The notes beneath the pieces are model-generated. The model made no database searches. It was not told where the DNA came from and saw only the letters and a list, made by a program, of their open reading frames with translations. This document shows, piece after piece, positions 55,249 through 64,000 of a stretch of 64,000 nt of DNA; within the stretch, counting starts at the first letter, position 1, and every line of letters starts with the position of its first letter. The position numbers and the translations under genes were made by a program. The stretch is taken from positions 6,489,164-6,553,163 of the forward strand of contig NZ_CP037452.1 in the NCBI RefSeq assembly GCF_007754425.1, written 5' to 3'. This DNA is from Gimesia fumaroli (GTDB lineage: Bacteria > Planctomycetota > Planctomycetia > Planctomycetales > Planctomycetaceae).

Positions 55249-55755
55249 ATGACCAAGCGTCCCAAACGAATGATGTATGCTGGAGGCGGAGTTTTAATTC
55301 TGGGGATCATTCTTGGCCAGTTTTTTGGCCTGACCCCCGGCATCAACACCGATTCCGGTCCGGGAGAAAGTGAGCAGACCACAGAATCAGCCGATGAGAG
55401 CCAGTCGATTATGGCATCCAGTGAATCCGATATCGTACCAGTTCTGATTGAGCCGGAACCCCAAAAAAACAAATCACAGCTGGAAGTTCCCTTACGGGTG
55501 CTCGACATCCTGATTGAGGATCGCAGCTACCTGATCAAGTCAGCGACACAGCCAGAAGACAGCTACCAACCTGCAGAGATTGACAAGATTATTCAGTTCG
55601 CAAAACAGACGTCAGGAGACGAAGATGGAATTCGTATCCGCGTTTACCGCAAAGGGTCTGCCCGTGTAATTCCAGAATCACAACTGAAGGATGCCTTGAA
55701 AAAAGCAGGACTCTCTCAACAAACGATTGACTGGAAAATTCACCTGGTTGATTGA
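55249..55755 (+). CDS. Small single-pass membrane protein
   Basis: ATG 55249 gives 168 residues with one N-terminal membrane helix (residues about 8-27). A Ser/Glu-rich linker and a compact C-terminal domain (VLDILIEDRSYLIK, IRIRVYRKGSARVIPES, LKDALKKAGLSQQ) follow. The last domain has an ExbD-like flavour: a single membrane helix followed by a small alpha/beta domain ending in an I-D-W-K pattern. No ExbB or TonB gene is near, so the resemblance is weak. The gene overlaps the M28 peptidase gene tail to tail by 16 bp. Confidence 0.65.
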   Translation: MTKRPKRMMYAGGGVLILGIILGQFFGLTPGINTDSGPGESEQTTESADESQSIMASSESDIVPVLIEPEPQKNKSQLEVPLRVLDILIEDRSYLIKSATQPEDSYQPAEIDKIIQFAKQTSGDEDGIRIRVYRKGSARVIPESQLKDALKKAGLSQQTIDWKIHLVD

Positions 55756-57359
55756 ATTGTGATTTTTTTCAACAGCCCCTCACGTTCCACCAGAACAGTG
55801 AAGGGTAGCGGTAAGGTTGTTGCCAGCTTGCGGAATTCATCGCTGTTCGCGAAAGGTTTGTCGGCGATTTCATAAATCCGATCATTGATTTTGAGTTCAG
55901 ACAGATCCGCGGGAGATGATCCCACAATATCAGAAATCACGACAACAGTGGGTTCTGTTTTATCAGTCTTCCATTCAATCCCCAGCTTCACCGGTTGTCC
56001 CGCCAGTTCGACCGGTATTTCCAGTAGTTTCTCCTCCATCATCCTTTTAATTTGCATAATAATTTTAACTGGAGCGCTACGAATCAATGCAGCAAATCCG
56101 GGGGATGTTACAGGCGATTTGCCATCCACTTTGATAATTTCATCACCGACTTTCAGGCCCGCCTTATCGGCAGCCGTATTAGCAAGGACCTGGGTGATCA
56201 GTAAATTTCCCTGTTTGTACTTTTCTGCATTCCATGCGACTCCCAGCCGCGGAGGCTCAGGCGAAGCGGCGCGTGCCTGCTGATCAATGCCTGCCAGAAC
56301 ATCGCGGTTGGCATTCCGATATTCTGGCTTTTCATCCTGTAATGCAAAATCGAGAGCAAGCTGAGTCAGAAGTTGCGCGCACTTGCGAGTCCCCTCGTAG
56401 TCAATTTTATGTGCATCGTCTTCGGGTCGGTGATATTCTTCATGCTTGCCCGTATGCAGCATCAGAAACGGGACCCCTTTCTGATATAAGGGCCAATGAT
56501 CGCTATCTGGACGGATTGCGCTGTCAAACTTAATCTTTACCCCAGCCTCACGGTGATTACATTTTACGGCACAAGAGCGTAAACCATATGAAGAACGTGA
56601 ACCAAATAGACTCAGTGGTTTTTCTTTCAAACGCCCCACCATATCTAAATTGAGGTAGATGGCAATCTGATCAAGGGGCACGGTTGGATGATTGACCCAG
56701 TATTTCGAACCCAGCAGTCCCATTTCCTCAGCATCCCAGAACACAAACATCAATGAACGTCGGGGAAGCGTTTTGTGTTGAGCGAGCGCCTCAATGGCTT
56801 CCAGAAGTGCCGCGGTTCCGCTCGCATTATCATCGGCTCCATTATGAATCTGTCCGATCCCCCCACGACTGTTCGATGGTTTGCCATACCCCACATGGTC
56901 GTAGTGTGCTCCAATCACGACGAATTCTTTTTTCAATTCCGGATCGTTGCCAGGAATGATTCCAATAATGTTACGGAAGCCGCCGTCAAATTCCTGGAAA
57001 TACCCTTCATCAACCAGCCCCGGCTGAATACTATTCTTCTGAAGCACGCCGCGAATATAAGTCCCCGCAGCTTGTCCCCCCTGGGAACCCGCTTCGCGTC
57101 CCTCAAGCGAATCACTGGCCAGAAATTCGATATGCTTCTTGAGCTCATCGACCTTGATCGAATTTGCAGCCGCCTTGTACTCCGCAGGGTAACTCGACTC
57201 TGCCTGCAGTAACTGATTGCCACAGAGGAAATAAGCGATCCCTGCCAGCAACGTAAAGCAGAATCGCTTAGTACATAATGGAGACCATTTCTGTCGGTCG
57301 TTAAATTCCTGCCGACAATGTAATGCCTGAGATTGCAGCTGCTTCAATAGATCGTTCAC
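55740..57359 (-). CDS. M28 metallopeptidase with two C-terminal PDZ domains
   Basis: The 539-residue protein has an N-terminal membrane or signal segment (about 32-53), then an M28 aminopeptidase domain. Zinc ligands and catalytic residues are visible: AHYDHVGYG (His152), NGADDNASG (Asp176), DAEE (Glu211/212), LNLDMVG (Asp239) and the final His in EYHRPEDD (about 313). Two PDZ-like domains follow from about 365 (TQVLANTAADKAGLKVGDEI) and 460 (VVISDIVGSSPADLSELKIN). It should trim peptides or amino-acid conjugates in the periplasm. The start at 57359 is the likely one; the first 30 residues are hydrophilic. Confidence 0.85.
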   Translation of the reverse strand: MNDLLKQLQSQALHCRQEFNDRQKWSPLCTKRFCFTLLAGIAYFLCGNQLLQAESSYPAEYKAAANSIKVDELKKHIEFLASDSLEGREAGSQGGQAAGTYIRGVLQKNSIQPGLVDEGYFQEFDGGFRNIIGIIPGNDPELKKEFVVIGAHYDHVGYGKPSNSRGGIGQIHNGADDNASGTAALLEAIEALAQHKTLPRRSLMFVFWDAEEMGLLGSKYWVNHPTVPLDQIAIYLNLDMVGRLKEKPLSLFGSRSSYGLRSCAVKCNHREAGVKIKFDSAIRPDSDHWPLYQKGVPFLMLHTGKHEEYHRPEDDAHKIDYEGTRKCAQLLTQLALDFALQDEKPEYRNANRDVLAGIDQQARAASPEPPRLGVAWNAEKYKQGNLLITQVLANTAADKAGLKVGDEIIKVDGKSPVTSPGFAALIRSAPVKIIMQIKRMMEEKLLEIPVELAGQPVKLGIEWKTDKTEPTVVVISDIVGSSPADLSELKINDRIYEIADKPFANSDEFRKLATTLPLPFTVLVEREGLLKKITIQSTR

Positions 57360-57656
57360 GCTGAAAGACTTCTATTTGGGTTGGAGAAAGAGAGCTTCTA
57401 AGACTACCTATTCTTACTCTTCGCCTCAGTTTTGACTAGAGGCGTATACATAAGTCTCTTTCACAAGCTGATCTCGACCGAGTTACAACGACTGGTATTG
57501 CATATATTTACGAAAATTCGATAAAACACGCTCTGCATACCACATACACCGATCGGCAAATATTGCTGTTAAAAGACTCTTAGGAAATGACTTAGAGTAA
57601 GCTACTTTAAGTTCAGATGCAAATCTGTTTGATAAATATCAACAGGCAAGGAAGCC

Positions 57657-60600
57657 ATGTTACGTTCAATCGCTCATAAGCTAATCCAATTTATGATCCA
57701 GATTCTGCAACAGCATTTGGGTATTCTTTTTTTGACCGGTTGGATCTGCGGTCTGTTTGTCTTTTCCTGCGTGCAGCGATATCAGGCATTTGTGAGTGAC
57801 AGCCCTGAAGTGATGACCGGAATTGGTCTGGCAATTGTTGTCGGAATCTGGCTGGGCCTACCTGCATCGGCTCCACTTTCCAAACCGACAGCCGAGTCAA
57901 AAACTGATCGAACCAGAATTCGAATCTCTTTTATGTTGTTATCACTCTGGTCGGTTTGTTTTCCTCTGCTCTTGAAGCAACTCAATTCGATTCTGCATCT
58001 GATTTCCGTGCAGCAGATGTCGAACTTTGTCTTTTTAACCGGCCTCATGATTCTGTCTGCGATGGCGCTGATTATGCCCGCAGTCTTCTGGTCGACCAGG
58101 CTGTTCTGGTTCACTACCAGACAATCCAACATTCAGTTTAATCCTGTAAAATCTCTGCTGAATCAACACATCGCCCGTTACCTGGCAGGTGTGGGTTTCG
58201 CACTGATCTCGGCCGCCTGCTGGCTCGTTCCCCAGTTCGGGTGGAATCTGGCTCTGGCCTTACCTGTCAGCCTGGCCCTGATCGTCAGCTTTGGACCCTG
58301 GTTGATGAATTACTTGAATGCGTATCTGCCAACGTTTCCTGGCTGGCTCAAAATTAAGTCAGACAAAACAGACTTAGCGACTTCAGCATCGAATGCATCA
58401 GATCAATGGGAACAATCAACCGTTACACCGTTCCTGCTCCGGGCCTCAAGCTATCCAATGAGCCTGGCAATCGGGATCCTGTTTTTCACTTTGACTCGAG
58501 TTCTATTTCAGTTATATCCCGATTCGCTCTATCTGAAAGTGACGATCTGGGCGGCCTTCTTCACGGGAATTGCCATTGCATTTGCCTTCTTTCGAAAACA
58601 GGACGCAGCGCAACAGTCACGAGTGGCTGCTGGATTCACACTGGGAACGGGCCTCGTCGGCGTGAGCTGTCTGGCTCTCTTTCCGGTATTCGTTTCCTGG
58701 ACGCTGCACGCAAACGCCTACATTGAATATGCCTTGATTCTGGCTCTGGTACGAGGCAGCTTTACGGCAATCATCTTTTCCCTTTTGGGGGCCTGTTGGG
58801 GTGGCTGGCTTAACCTATCACTGGCAAATCGTTATACAAATTCTGACGAAACTCCAACGGTTGTACTGCCGGTCTGGCAACCATTCTGTTTTCTGGCTGG
58901 CATGCTGTTCAGCTTCTGGCTGATTGCATCTTCACTCGCCGACATCAAATCAATCACGGTACTAACCTCTTTGTCACTGCTCTGTCTGGCAGCTGTCGTC
59001 TGGTTTTCCCAACAAGGGATTCCACGCACGCGACTTCAACGTCTCGCCAGTATCTGCGGCTTATTGGCTCTTACACTCGGACTGTTTTTTCACCACAACT
59101 ATGATGCCCGCCATTCTGCCAAAATGCTGTTTTCCACAAATACATTCACAGGACTTCGCTACGGATTGAAACCGGAAATGTTACCTCACCTGGATGAAGG
59201 GCGGTGCCTTTCCGAAATCGATGGGGAATATGGAACATTCACACTCTGGTCGTATCGCGAAAACCAGATTCAGATCCGGCGAAGCGGATTGCCATTCGGA
59301 GTAACCAGCGTGGACCCGGGACTGTGTCCTCACACAACAGGCGAACTGATGCCATTTCTGATCCCTGTCATTCTGCATGAGCGACCAGCAGATGTCCTGT
59401 TTCTTGGTTTGGGATCCGGCGTTGGTCTCAATGCCAGCTTGGATTTTCCAGTACAACACGTCACCTGCCTGGAGCCTGATAGTGGGCTGGTGAAATTGTA
59501 TCAGGAAGAAATTGCTCCTCGCAATTCGATTTCCGCTTTTCAATCAGAGCGGGTCCAACTGAATCAACTGCCCGTCGCATTGGCGATGGCTGCCCGGTCT
59601 GAAACCGAAAAACGATATGACTTAATCATCAGCAACCCCATTCAGTCCGTGGTCACACAGTCTCAGGCGGAATACACGGCTGAATTTTATCACAACGTCT
59701 CCCGCCATCTGAATGAGGATGGCATTTTCTGTCAACGATTTCAGCACATTGATTTTGGTGCCCAGCCTTTACGCGTGGTGGCACAAACATTTTTGTCCGA
59801 ATTCAAACTGGTGATGGCCCTTGAAATTGCAAATGGCGAGACCTTATTCCTGGGAACCAATTCAGACCAGGGATTCATCCGCGAGAATCTGATCGATCGC
59901 ATCCAGGCGCCACAGGTACGACGCACTCTGGCACAGGTAGGCTGGGACTGGTCGGTACTGTTGAATCTGGCCGCCTACTCAGCCGACGCTTTATATCAAA
60001 TGACGTTAGACGTAAATACCAGCGTCAATAATACTTCCACAGGGACGTTTGCCTTTACACTGCCTTATGAAATGATGCGTTGGGGACCGAAACGCCGGGA
60101 AGTGCAACAGATGATTTCCCAAAAAGATCGCACCGGCCGACTGATCAACTGGATGCACAATGAAAAAGACGACCCCATCGTGCTTCGAAGACTGTCTGAA
60201 GTCACCGCACAAAACAAACTGATGGCACAATATCCTGATCAATATTGGAAGTACCGTAAACCAGCCAAGGAGCAGATCACCGAAAACCCTCGTTCTCTGA
60301 TCAAACAGGTCGCCGCTGAAGGACTGGCCAAAGACAATTATATCCACGACGAAGACAAACGCCGCATGCTGTATTTCAAAGCATTGTCGGATGCCATGGA
60401 AACAGCAGATCCATCGGTGGAATTGATCAACCGCGTCGTCAGATTTACATCCACGTACGACCCCATGATCAGCTACTTTATGCACGATGAAGTTGCCGAA
60501 CTTTATAGGAAGTCAAAAAGCGCACCACCGAAGCTGGAATTTGCACATCGCCTGCATGCAGTCAATTATGGTTCCGGTTCTGACCGGGCCATCAATTCTG

Positions 60601-60995
60601 TAGTGCGCGCCATCGAACTGGCGGCGACCACTCCAGAATTGTTTTTATCCAAAGACCAGCAGTGGGATCATCTGAACGGGTTACTGCAGGCTTTGAAAGC
60701 ACGCTGGGATAACCGATCACAAGCGCGCCCTGTCACATCGAAACAGGCACTGCATGATATTGAATTGAGTATCTCTGCGATTGAAATGGCATTTGACACG
60801 ATGGCAGACATCCACGCTGAAGTGGGAATTTCACAGGAAGACTGGCGTCTGCGAAAACTGGTTCTGGATCGAACCCTGGTTCGACCGTTAGAAACCTATC
60901 ACGATCGCGTTCTACCGCATCACTACAAGAAAAAAGGCAAGGAAGCGAAGAAGCTTTTGGATCAGCTCAACCTGCCTGATGCTTCAGCCTTGTAA
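57657..60995 (+). CDS. Large membrane protein with spermidine-synthase-like domain
   Basis: ATG 57657 after AAGGAAG opens a 1112-residue protein. Residues 1 to about 490 hold a dozen or more membrane helices, MFS-like. Residues about 530-760 form a spermidine synthase/methyltransferase-like Rossmann domain with VLFLGLGSGVGLN (about 580-592) and CLEPDSGLVKLYQEE. A further 340-residue soluble helical tail follows. Such fused membrane spermidine-synthase-like proteins are known in Planctomycetes and other bacteria, but their substrate is unproven. No separate spermidine synthase or SAM decarboxylase gene is in the window. The AguA/AguB putrescine genes are 21 kb away, so a link is speculative. 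Confidence 0.8.
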   Translation: MLRSIAHKLIQFMIQILQQHLGILFLTGWICGLFVFSCVQRYQAFVSDSPEVMTGIGLAIVVGIWLGLPASAPLSKPTAESKTDRTRIRISFMLLSLWSVCFPLLLKQLNSILHLISVQQMSNFVFLTGLMILSAMALIMPAVFWSTRLFWFTTRQSNIQFNPVKSLLNQHIARYLAGVGFALISAACWLVPQFGWNLALALPVSLALIVSFGPWLMNYLNAYLPTFPGWLKIKSDKTDLATSASNASDQWEQSTVTPFLLRASSYPMSLAIGILFFTLTRVLFQLYPDSLYLKVTIWAAFFTGIAIAFAFFRKQDAAQQSRVAAGFTLGTGLVGVSCLALFPVFVSWTLHANAYIEYALILALVRGSFTAIIFSLLGACWGGWLNLSLANRYTNSDETPTVVLPVWQPFCFLAGMLFSFWLIASSLADIKSITVLTSLSLLCLAAVVWFSQQGIPRTRLQRLASICGLLALTLGLFFHHNYDARHSAKMLFSTNTFTGLRYGLKPEMLPHLDEGRCLSEIDGEYGTFTLWSYRENQIQIRRSGLPFGVTSVDPGLCPHTTGELMPFLIPVILHERPADVLFLGLGSGVGLNASLDFPVQHVTCLEPDSGLVKLYQEEIAPRNSISAFQSERVQLNQLPVALAMAARSETEKRYDLIISNPIQSVVTQSQAEYTAEFYHNVSRHLNEDGIFCQRFQHIDFGAQPLRVVAQTFLSEFKLVMALEIANGETLFLGTNSDQGFIRENLIDRIQAPQVRRTLAQVGWDWSVLLNLAAYSADALYQMTLDVNTSVNNTSTGTFAFTLPYEMMRWGPKRREVQQMISQKDRTGRLINWMHNEKDDPIVLRRLSEVTAQNKLMAQYPDQYWKYRKPAKEQITENPRSLIKQVAAEGLAKDNYIHDEDKRRMLYFKALSDAMETADPSVELINRVVRFTSTYDPMISYFMHDEVAELYRKSKSAPPKLEFAHRLHAVNYGSGSDRAINSVVRAIELAATTPELFLSKDQQWDHLNGLLQALKARWDNRSQARPVTSKQALHDIELSISAIEMAFDTMADIHAEVGISQEDWRLRKLVLDRTLVRPLETYHDRVLPHHYKKKGKEAKKLLDQLNLPDASAL

Positions 60996-61225
60996 GGGTC
61001 TGAGATACGGCTATTTTCTGACTCGCCGCAAAATTTCGAATTCCCTGAATCTTTTTCTGATCTGAATGAGTATACTGAACAGGTCGGATCCAGTTTCCGG
61101 AAATGGATTTTGCCTGCCGACTGTTTGAAAAAAAAGTAGACGATTTTTAATATTTGACTCTGTCTGTCGAATCAGACATAACAGGTGCTTTCAAGATCAT
61201 TTTCAATCTGCGCAAAAGGTATGTC

Positions 61226-63106
61226 ATGGCAGTTTCCCTCACTTCCTGTTCAAACAGACGTTTCTTAAAACAGACATCACGATCTCAGCGTATTCTGAGC
61301 CTGTTCGTCGTCGCCTGTCTGCTGTTCAGCAATTCTCTCTTTGCCCAGGAAGCAGATAAAGAAGAAGCCCCCCAAAAAGACAAGCCCAAACAAGCAGTAG
61401 AATCTCTGCTTCCCAAGCCGATTGTGATCATCAATTTCGCCAGCATCGAACGCATCTTACAAGACATCGACCTGGTATTTGAATTGGCAGAGCGTCCTGA
61501 AATTGCCGAAATCGCTTCCGCTTCTCTGGCCAATGTGAATGATCTGGAAGGGCTTGACCATAACAAAAACCTGGGGGTAGAAGTCTTTTTGAAAACAGGT
61601 CTGCTGCCTCAACCTGTATTCGTTTCCTATCTGCCTGTGTCAAAAATCCGCTCATTCATCGAGACACTGGAAGCCTTGATTCCCGGCGATGAGGAAAAGA
61701 TTAAAAAAGATACGAAACGTGACGATATTTATACTATCGAAGGCAGACGGGGAGAGTCGATCATCCGACTTCAGGATTCTTATGCGCATATGCTGTTCCG
61801 CGGTGGAGAAACCGATGAAACCCTGGATCTGATTATTTCCCGCGATTTCGGTGATCCGGCACAGTCCTTTCAAACTTTGACAAACGATTATGACTTGTCT
61901 GTCAAACTGGATTTCAGTGCAATTCCCGAACTGATGCGAACCACATTCCTCGGTTTTTTCCGCACCGCCATTGAAACACAGCTCCAACAGCGAGACAACG
62001 AAACAGATGCCGCCTATGAACTGCGCCGCATGTCGGGTAAGCAGAATCTGGAAGGCATCGAATACATGCTGAACGAAGCCCAGGAACTGGTGCTCGGAGC
62101 CCGGGTTGACCAGGAACAAAAGCAGGGGAACATCGATATCTTGATCAAAGCCCGGCCGAATAGTGATCTGGCCCGTGACATCAAAAATGTTCCCGGTAAA
62201 GCCAGCTATTTCAGTGTAATCACGTCTCGCGCAAACTTGCCTGCAGCGGTTTCGATGTCAATGAACGTCGCCCGACGCGATCGAAAAACCTATCTCAATT
62301 ATTTGACCTACGCTGAGAAACAGTTGACTGAAAAGTTATTAACCGAAGATGAGCGCCTGCAGAAAAACCATTCTGTCCAGCAGTTTTTTGCGCCGATCAA
62401 ATCGGTCGTTGATAAAGGACACCTGGATCTATTCGCGCAACTGGTGGCAACGCCCTCGAAGAAATTTGCGCTAATTGGCGGCATGAAAGTCTCTCCTTCT
62501 GCGAATCTGCCGGCAGCGTTACTGGACCTGGTCAATCGCGTGGAACAACGTGCTGGCAAAGATGTCCGGATTTTTACCAATGCAGAAACCGTGCAGGGAA
62601 TCGCCTTGCATCAGTTACAGCCCAACATGAAAACAGCCGACGATAAACAAAACCGGTTTCTGGGAGGCGTCCCTTCACTGTATGTGGGCGCCGATTCACA
62701 GGTCATCTGGTTCGCCATGGGAACCGAGATCGCAGTGGGTGCCTTGAATGAAGCAATCGAACAAATTAACAATGCCTCACCTGAAGCGAGGAAAGAACAG
62801 CGCACGGCACCATTTCAGGCAGAGTTCCATATGCGTCCCTGGCTCAGCCTGTTCTCTGAAGCCGAAATTGACCAAAGCGGAATTATGAAAATTTTCGACG
62901 GTGCCTTTCAAAAAGAGAATGACCTCATTTTGATTACCACGCAGCCTTTGGAAACAGGAATTCGAACACGGATTCAAGTCGATGAAGGCTATCTCAAACT
63001 GCTGGGAATCTCGATTTCGAAGCAATTTGACAGCATCCAGGAACGGCGGGCAAAGCGAGAACGGGACCGTGCCAAAAAGAAGGGCCTCCCTATGCCGGTA
63101 AACTAA
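61226..63106 (+). CDS. Exported protein of unknown function
   Basis: ATG 61226 with AAAGG upstream gives 626 residues (the open frame begins at 61154). A signal peptide (RILSLFVVACLLFSNSLFAQE) is followed by an acidic, Lys/Glu-rich body without membrane helices. Repeated motifs such as FASIERILQDIDLVFELAE and alternating alpha/beta units resemble other large planctomycete secreted proteins with no assigned domain. The C-terminal tail is very basic (RRAKRERDRAKKKGL). A palindromic terminator follows at 63111. Function unknown. Confidence 0.7.
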   Translation: MAVSLTSCSNRRFLKQTSRSQRILSLFVVACLLFSNSLFAQEADKEEAPQKDKPKQAVESLLPKPIVIINFASIERILQDIDLVFELAERPEIAEIASASLANVNDLEGLDHNKNLGVEVFLKTGLLPQPVFVSYLPVSKIRSFIETLEALIPGDEEKIKKDTKRDDIYTIEGRRGESIIRLQDSYAHMLFRGGETDETLDLIISRDFGDPAQSFQTLTNDYDLSVKLDFSAIPELMRTTFLGFFRTAIETQLQQRDNETDAAYELRRMSGKQNLEGIEYMLNEAQELVLGARVDQEQKQGNIDILIKARPNSDLARDIKNVPGKASYFSVITSRANLPAAVSMSMNVARRDRKTYLNYLTYAEKQLTEKLLTEDERLQKNHSVQQFFAPIKSVVDKGHLDLFAQLVATPSKKFALIGGMKVSPSANLPAALLDLVNRVEQRAGKDVRIFTNAETVQGIALHQLQPNMKTADDKQNRFLGGVPSLYVGADSQVIWFAMGTEIAVGALNEAIEQINNASPEARKEQRTAPFQAEFHMRPWLSLFSEAEIDQSGIMKIFDGAFQKENDLILITTQPLETGIRTRIQVDEGYLKLLGISISKQFDSIQERRAKRERDRAKKKGLPMPVN

Positions 63107-63110
63107 GGCC

Positions 63111-63158
63111 AGAACTGCGACTTGTTCTCGTTGGGAAAACAAAGTCGGAATCAGTTCT
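63111..63158. terminator. Bidirectional stem-loop between convergent genes
   Basis: AGAACTG-CGACTT-GTT pairs with AAC-AAAGTCG-CAGTTCT across a short loop, with one small internal bulge. It lies between the exported protein gene and the EF-hand gene and includes the stop codon of the latter. A T-rich tail (TTCTT) follows on the plus strand. It fits a terminator serving both directions. Confidence 0.6.
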
Positions 63159-64000
63159 TCTTAATCGCCACGTAGTGACCGACAAATTGTTCCTGTGACA
63201 TCGATACGCTGAGATCGATGTTCTCCTTTTCAAACATGCGACGCATCGATCGGCTCTTTTTCCATTCTTCGGGAGAAACGGAGCTGTCTTTATTTCGGTC
63301 AAGCAGTTTGAAAAAGTAATTGGCTTGATTCACTACCGGATCAGTGCTCGGAATCGATTCTTTTTTTGATGCTGCGGGTACAGCCTCTTTTTGACTTGGG
63401 GCGGATTTTGATGCATCCTGTTTCGCGACCGGTTGCGCACCAGCGGAAGTAGCAGGAGAGGGACTTTGTTGGCCGGTATTCAGAGCAAACATGAATGAGG
63501 CAGCGCTCCGCTGTGTTTTGCCTGCTTTGGAAAGTGCAATTTCACGCGGGGTTAAAAAACCGTCTCCATTCAAGTCCATGGTAAAGAATTCGCCCAGCTT
63601 CGTCGGATTGTTTTTTCGCCATTCATATAAACCAATCTGCCCATCCTGATCGGAATCTTGGGGAACAAAGTCCTTATTCAAGTCGACCGTGGCGCGAACT
63701 GGCTTAGTCGGTTCGGTTTTAGATGAACTGCCGGACTTACTGCGACTACTGCTCGACGACGAACCGGGAGGGCCGCCACGATCGGGCTGGAACGATCCAT
63801 AACGACCTCGCATTGAACCCGGATCAAATCCCCCACCACTTGGCCCTGGTCCACCACCCGGTCGGGAAAATGAAGCAGGGGGAGAGCCACCAAAACTACT
63901 GGGGCCACGGGAAAAACTGGATCGCCGCCGATCATCGCCGCCCGAGGAACTTCGTTGACTGCGCATCCGTTCCATTAGCTTGGGCATAACCCGCTCAAAG
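63151..64000 (-). CDS. EF-hand protein with Gly/Ser/Pro-rich region, 5' end outside the window
   Basis: The frame is open to the window edge upstream of ATG 63987 (F-E-R-V precede it), so the start is probably outside. About 60 residues rich in Gly, Ser, Pro and Arg come first. EF-hand loops DSDQDGQIGLYEW and DLNGDGFLTPRE follow, then a Ser/Ala/Pro/Lys-rich linker and a third loop DRNKDSSVSPEEW. Ca2+ binding through these Asp-rich loops is likely. Planctomycete EF-hand proteins of this type are usually secreted or surface-associated. The missing N-terminus should show whether a signal peptide or another domain is present. Confidence 0.8.
   Translation of the reverse strand, partial: FERVMPKLMERMRSQRSSSGGDDRRRSSFSRGPSSFGGSPPASFSRPGGGPGPSGGGFDPGSMRGRYGSFQPDRGGPPGSSSSSSRSKSGSSSKTEPTKPVRATVDLNKDFVPQDSDQDGQIGLYEWRKNNPTKLGEFFTMDLNGDGFLTPREIALSKAGKTQRSAASFMFALNTGQQSPSPATSAGAQPVAKQDASKSAPSQKEAVPAASKKESIPSTDPVVNQANYFFKLLDRNKDSSVSPEEWKKSRSMRRMFEKENIDLSVSMSQEQFVGHYVAIKKN

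Noticed and set aside
1..64000. CRISPR array, tRNA, rRNA or riboswitch
   Set aside because: No regularly spaced repeats, no cloverleaf-like segment with a T-loop GTTCRANNC in gene-free DNA, and no rRNA sequence was seen on either strand.

Overview
The window reads as a chromosomal segment of a planctomycete, most likely a Gimesia-type member of Planctomycetales. The evidence is the gene content: heme-motif proteins of the PSCyt/DUF1549/DUF1553 and DUF1592/DUF1588 types paired with Tat-exported DUF1552 and DUF1501 proteins, a type I sulfatase, a DUF1559 prepilin-like protein beside a small lipoprotein, a PhoD-type phosphatase, PQQ-like repeats and an EF-hand protein. Species assignment is inference; no rRNA or marker gene is present. 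I found no tRNA, rRNA or CRISPR array.

Layout. 1-484: end of an isochorismatase-like hydrolase. 534-5081: a pile-up of insertion sequences. Two complete IS4-family elements and a truncated second copy of one of them are separated by the same 11-bp direct repeat, and the pile-up ends in a truncated IS3-family element. 5082-7260: an A+T-rich patch with a decapitated MBOAT O-acyltransferase and an SGNH-like partner, typical of polysaccharide acylation loci. 7246-11180: PQQ-like protein, a small membrane protein and a Na+/H+ antiporter; the last two sit between inverted copies of a dispersed repeat. 12062-15831: DUF1552-DUF1592 pair. 15832-16687: gene-poor DNA with a third repeat copy, a G9 tract, a start-less Cys/Gly-rich open frame and a hairpin. 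16688-21097: an exported anchored protein, a SEC-C protein and a flavoprotein. 21317-26572: cytochrome-DUF1501-sulfatase series. 26632-34239: DUF502 protein, metallophosphoesterase, a thioredoxin/heme/PDZ protein, PhoD phosphatase and an esterase. 34386-36337: AguA-AguB pair for agmatine to putrescine. 36652-40553: malic enzyme, pyruvate decarboxylase and acyl-CoA thioesterase. 40727-48819: flavoprotein, methyltransferase, SyrP-like oxygenase, then a ligase-ACP-acyltransferase-DUF2156 operon. 49023-51698: small secreted protein, SRPBCC protein, solitary DNA methyltransferase. 51731-64000: lipoprotein plus DUF1559 protein, ceramidase-like enzyme, a small anchored protein, M28 peptidase with PDZ domains, a giant membrane spermidine-synthase-like protein, an exported protein and an EF-hand protein cut by the window edge.

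The most unusual block is 42213-48819. A divergent set holds an acyl/aryl-AMP ligase, a free-standing carrier protein, a stand-alone E2-fold acyltransferase with an altered active site, an MprF-C-terminal-like (DUF2156) transferase without membrane domain, a SyrP-like Fe/2-oxoglutarate oxygenase and a methyltransferase. It looks like a small-molecule or lipid-conjugate pathway that I cannot match to a described system. The second highlight is the IS array, where distinct transposons repeatedly used the same near-palindromic target.
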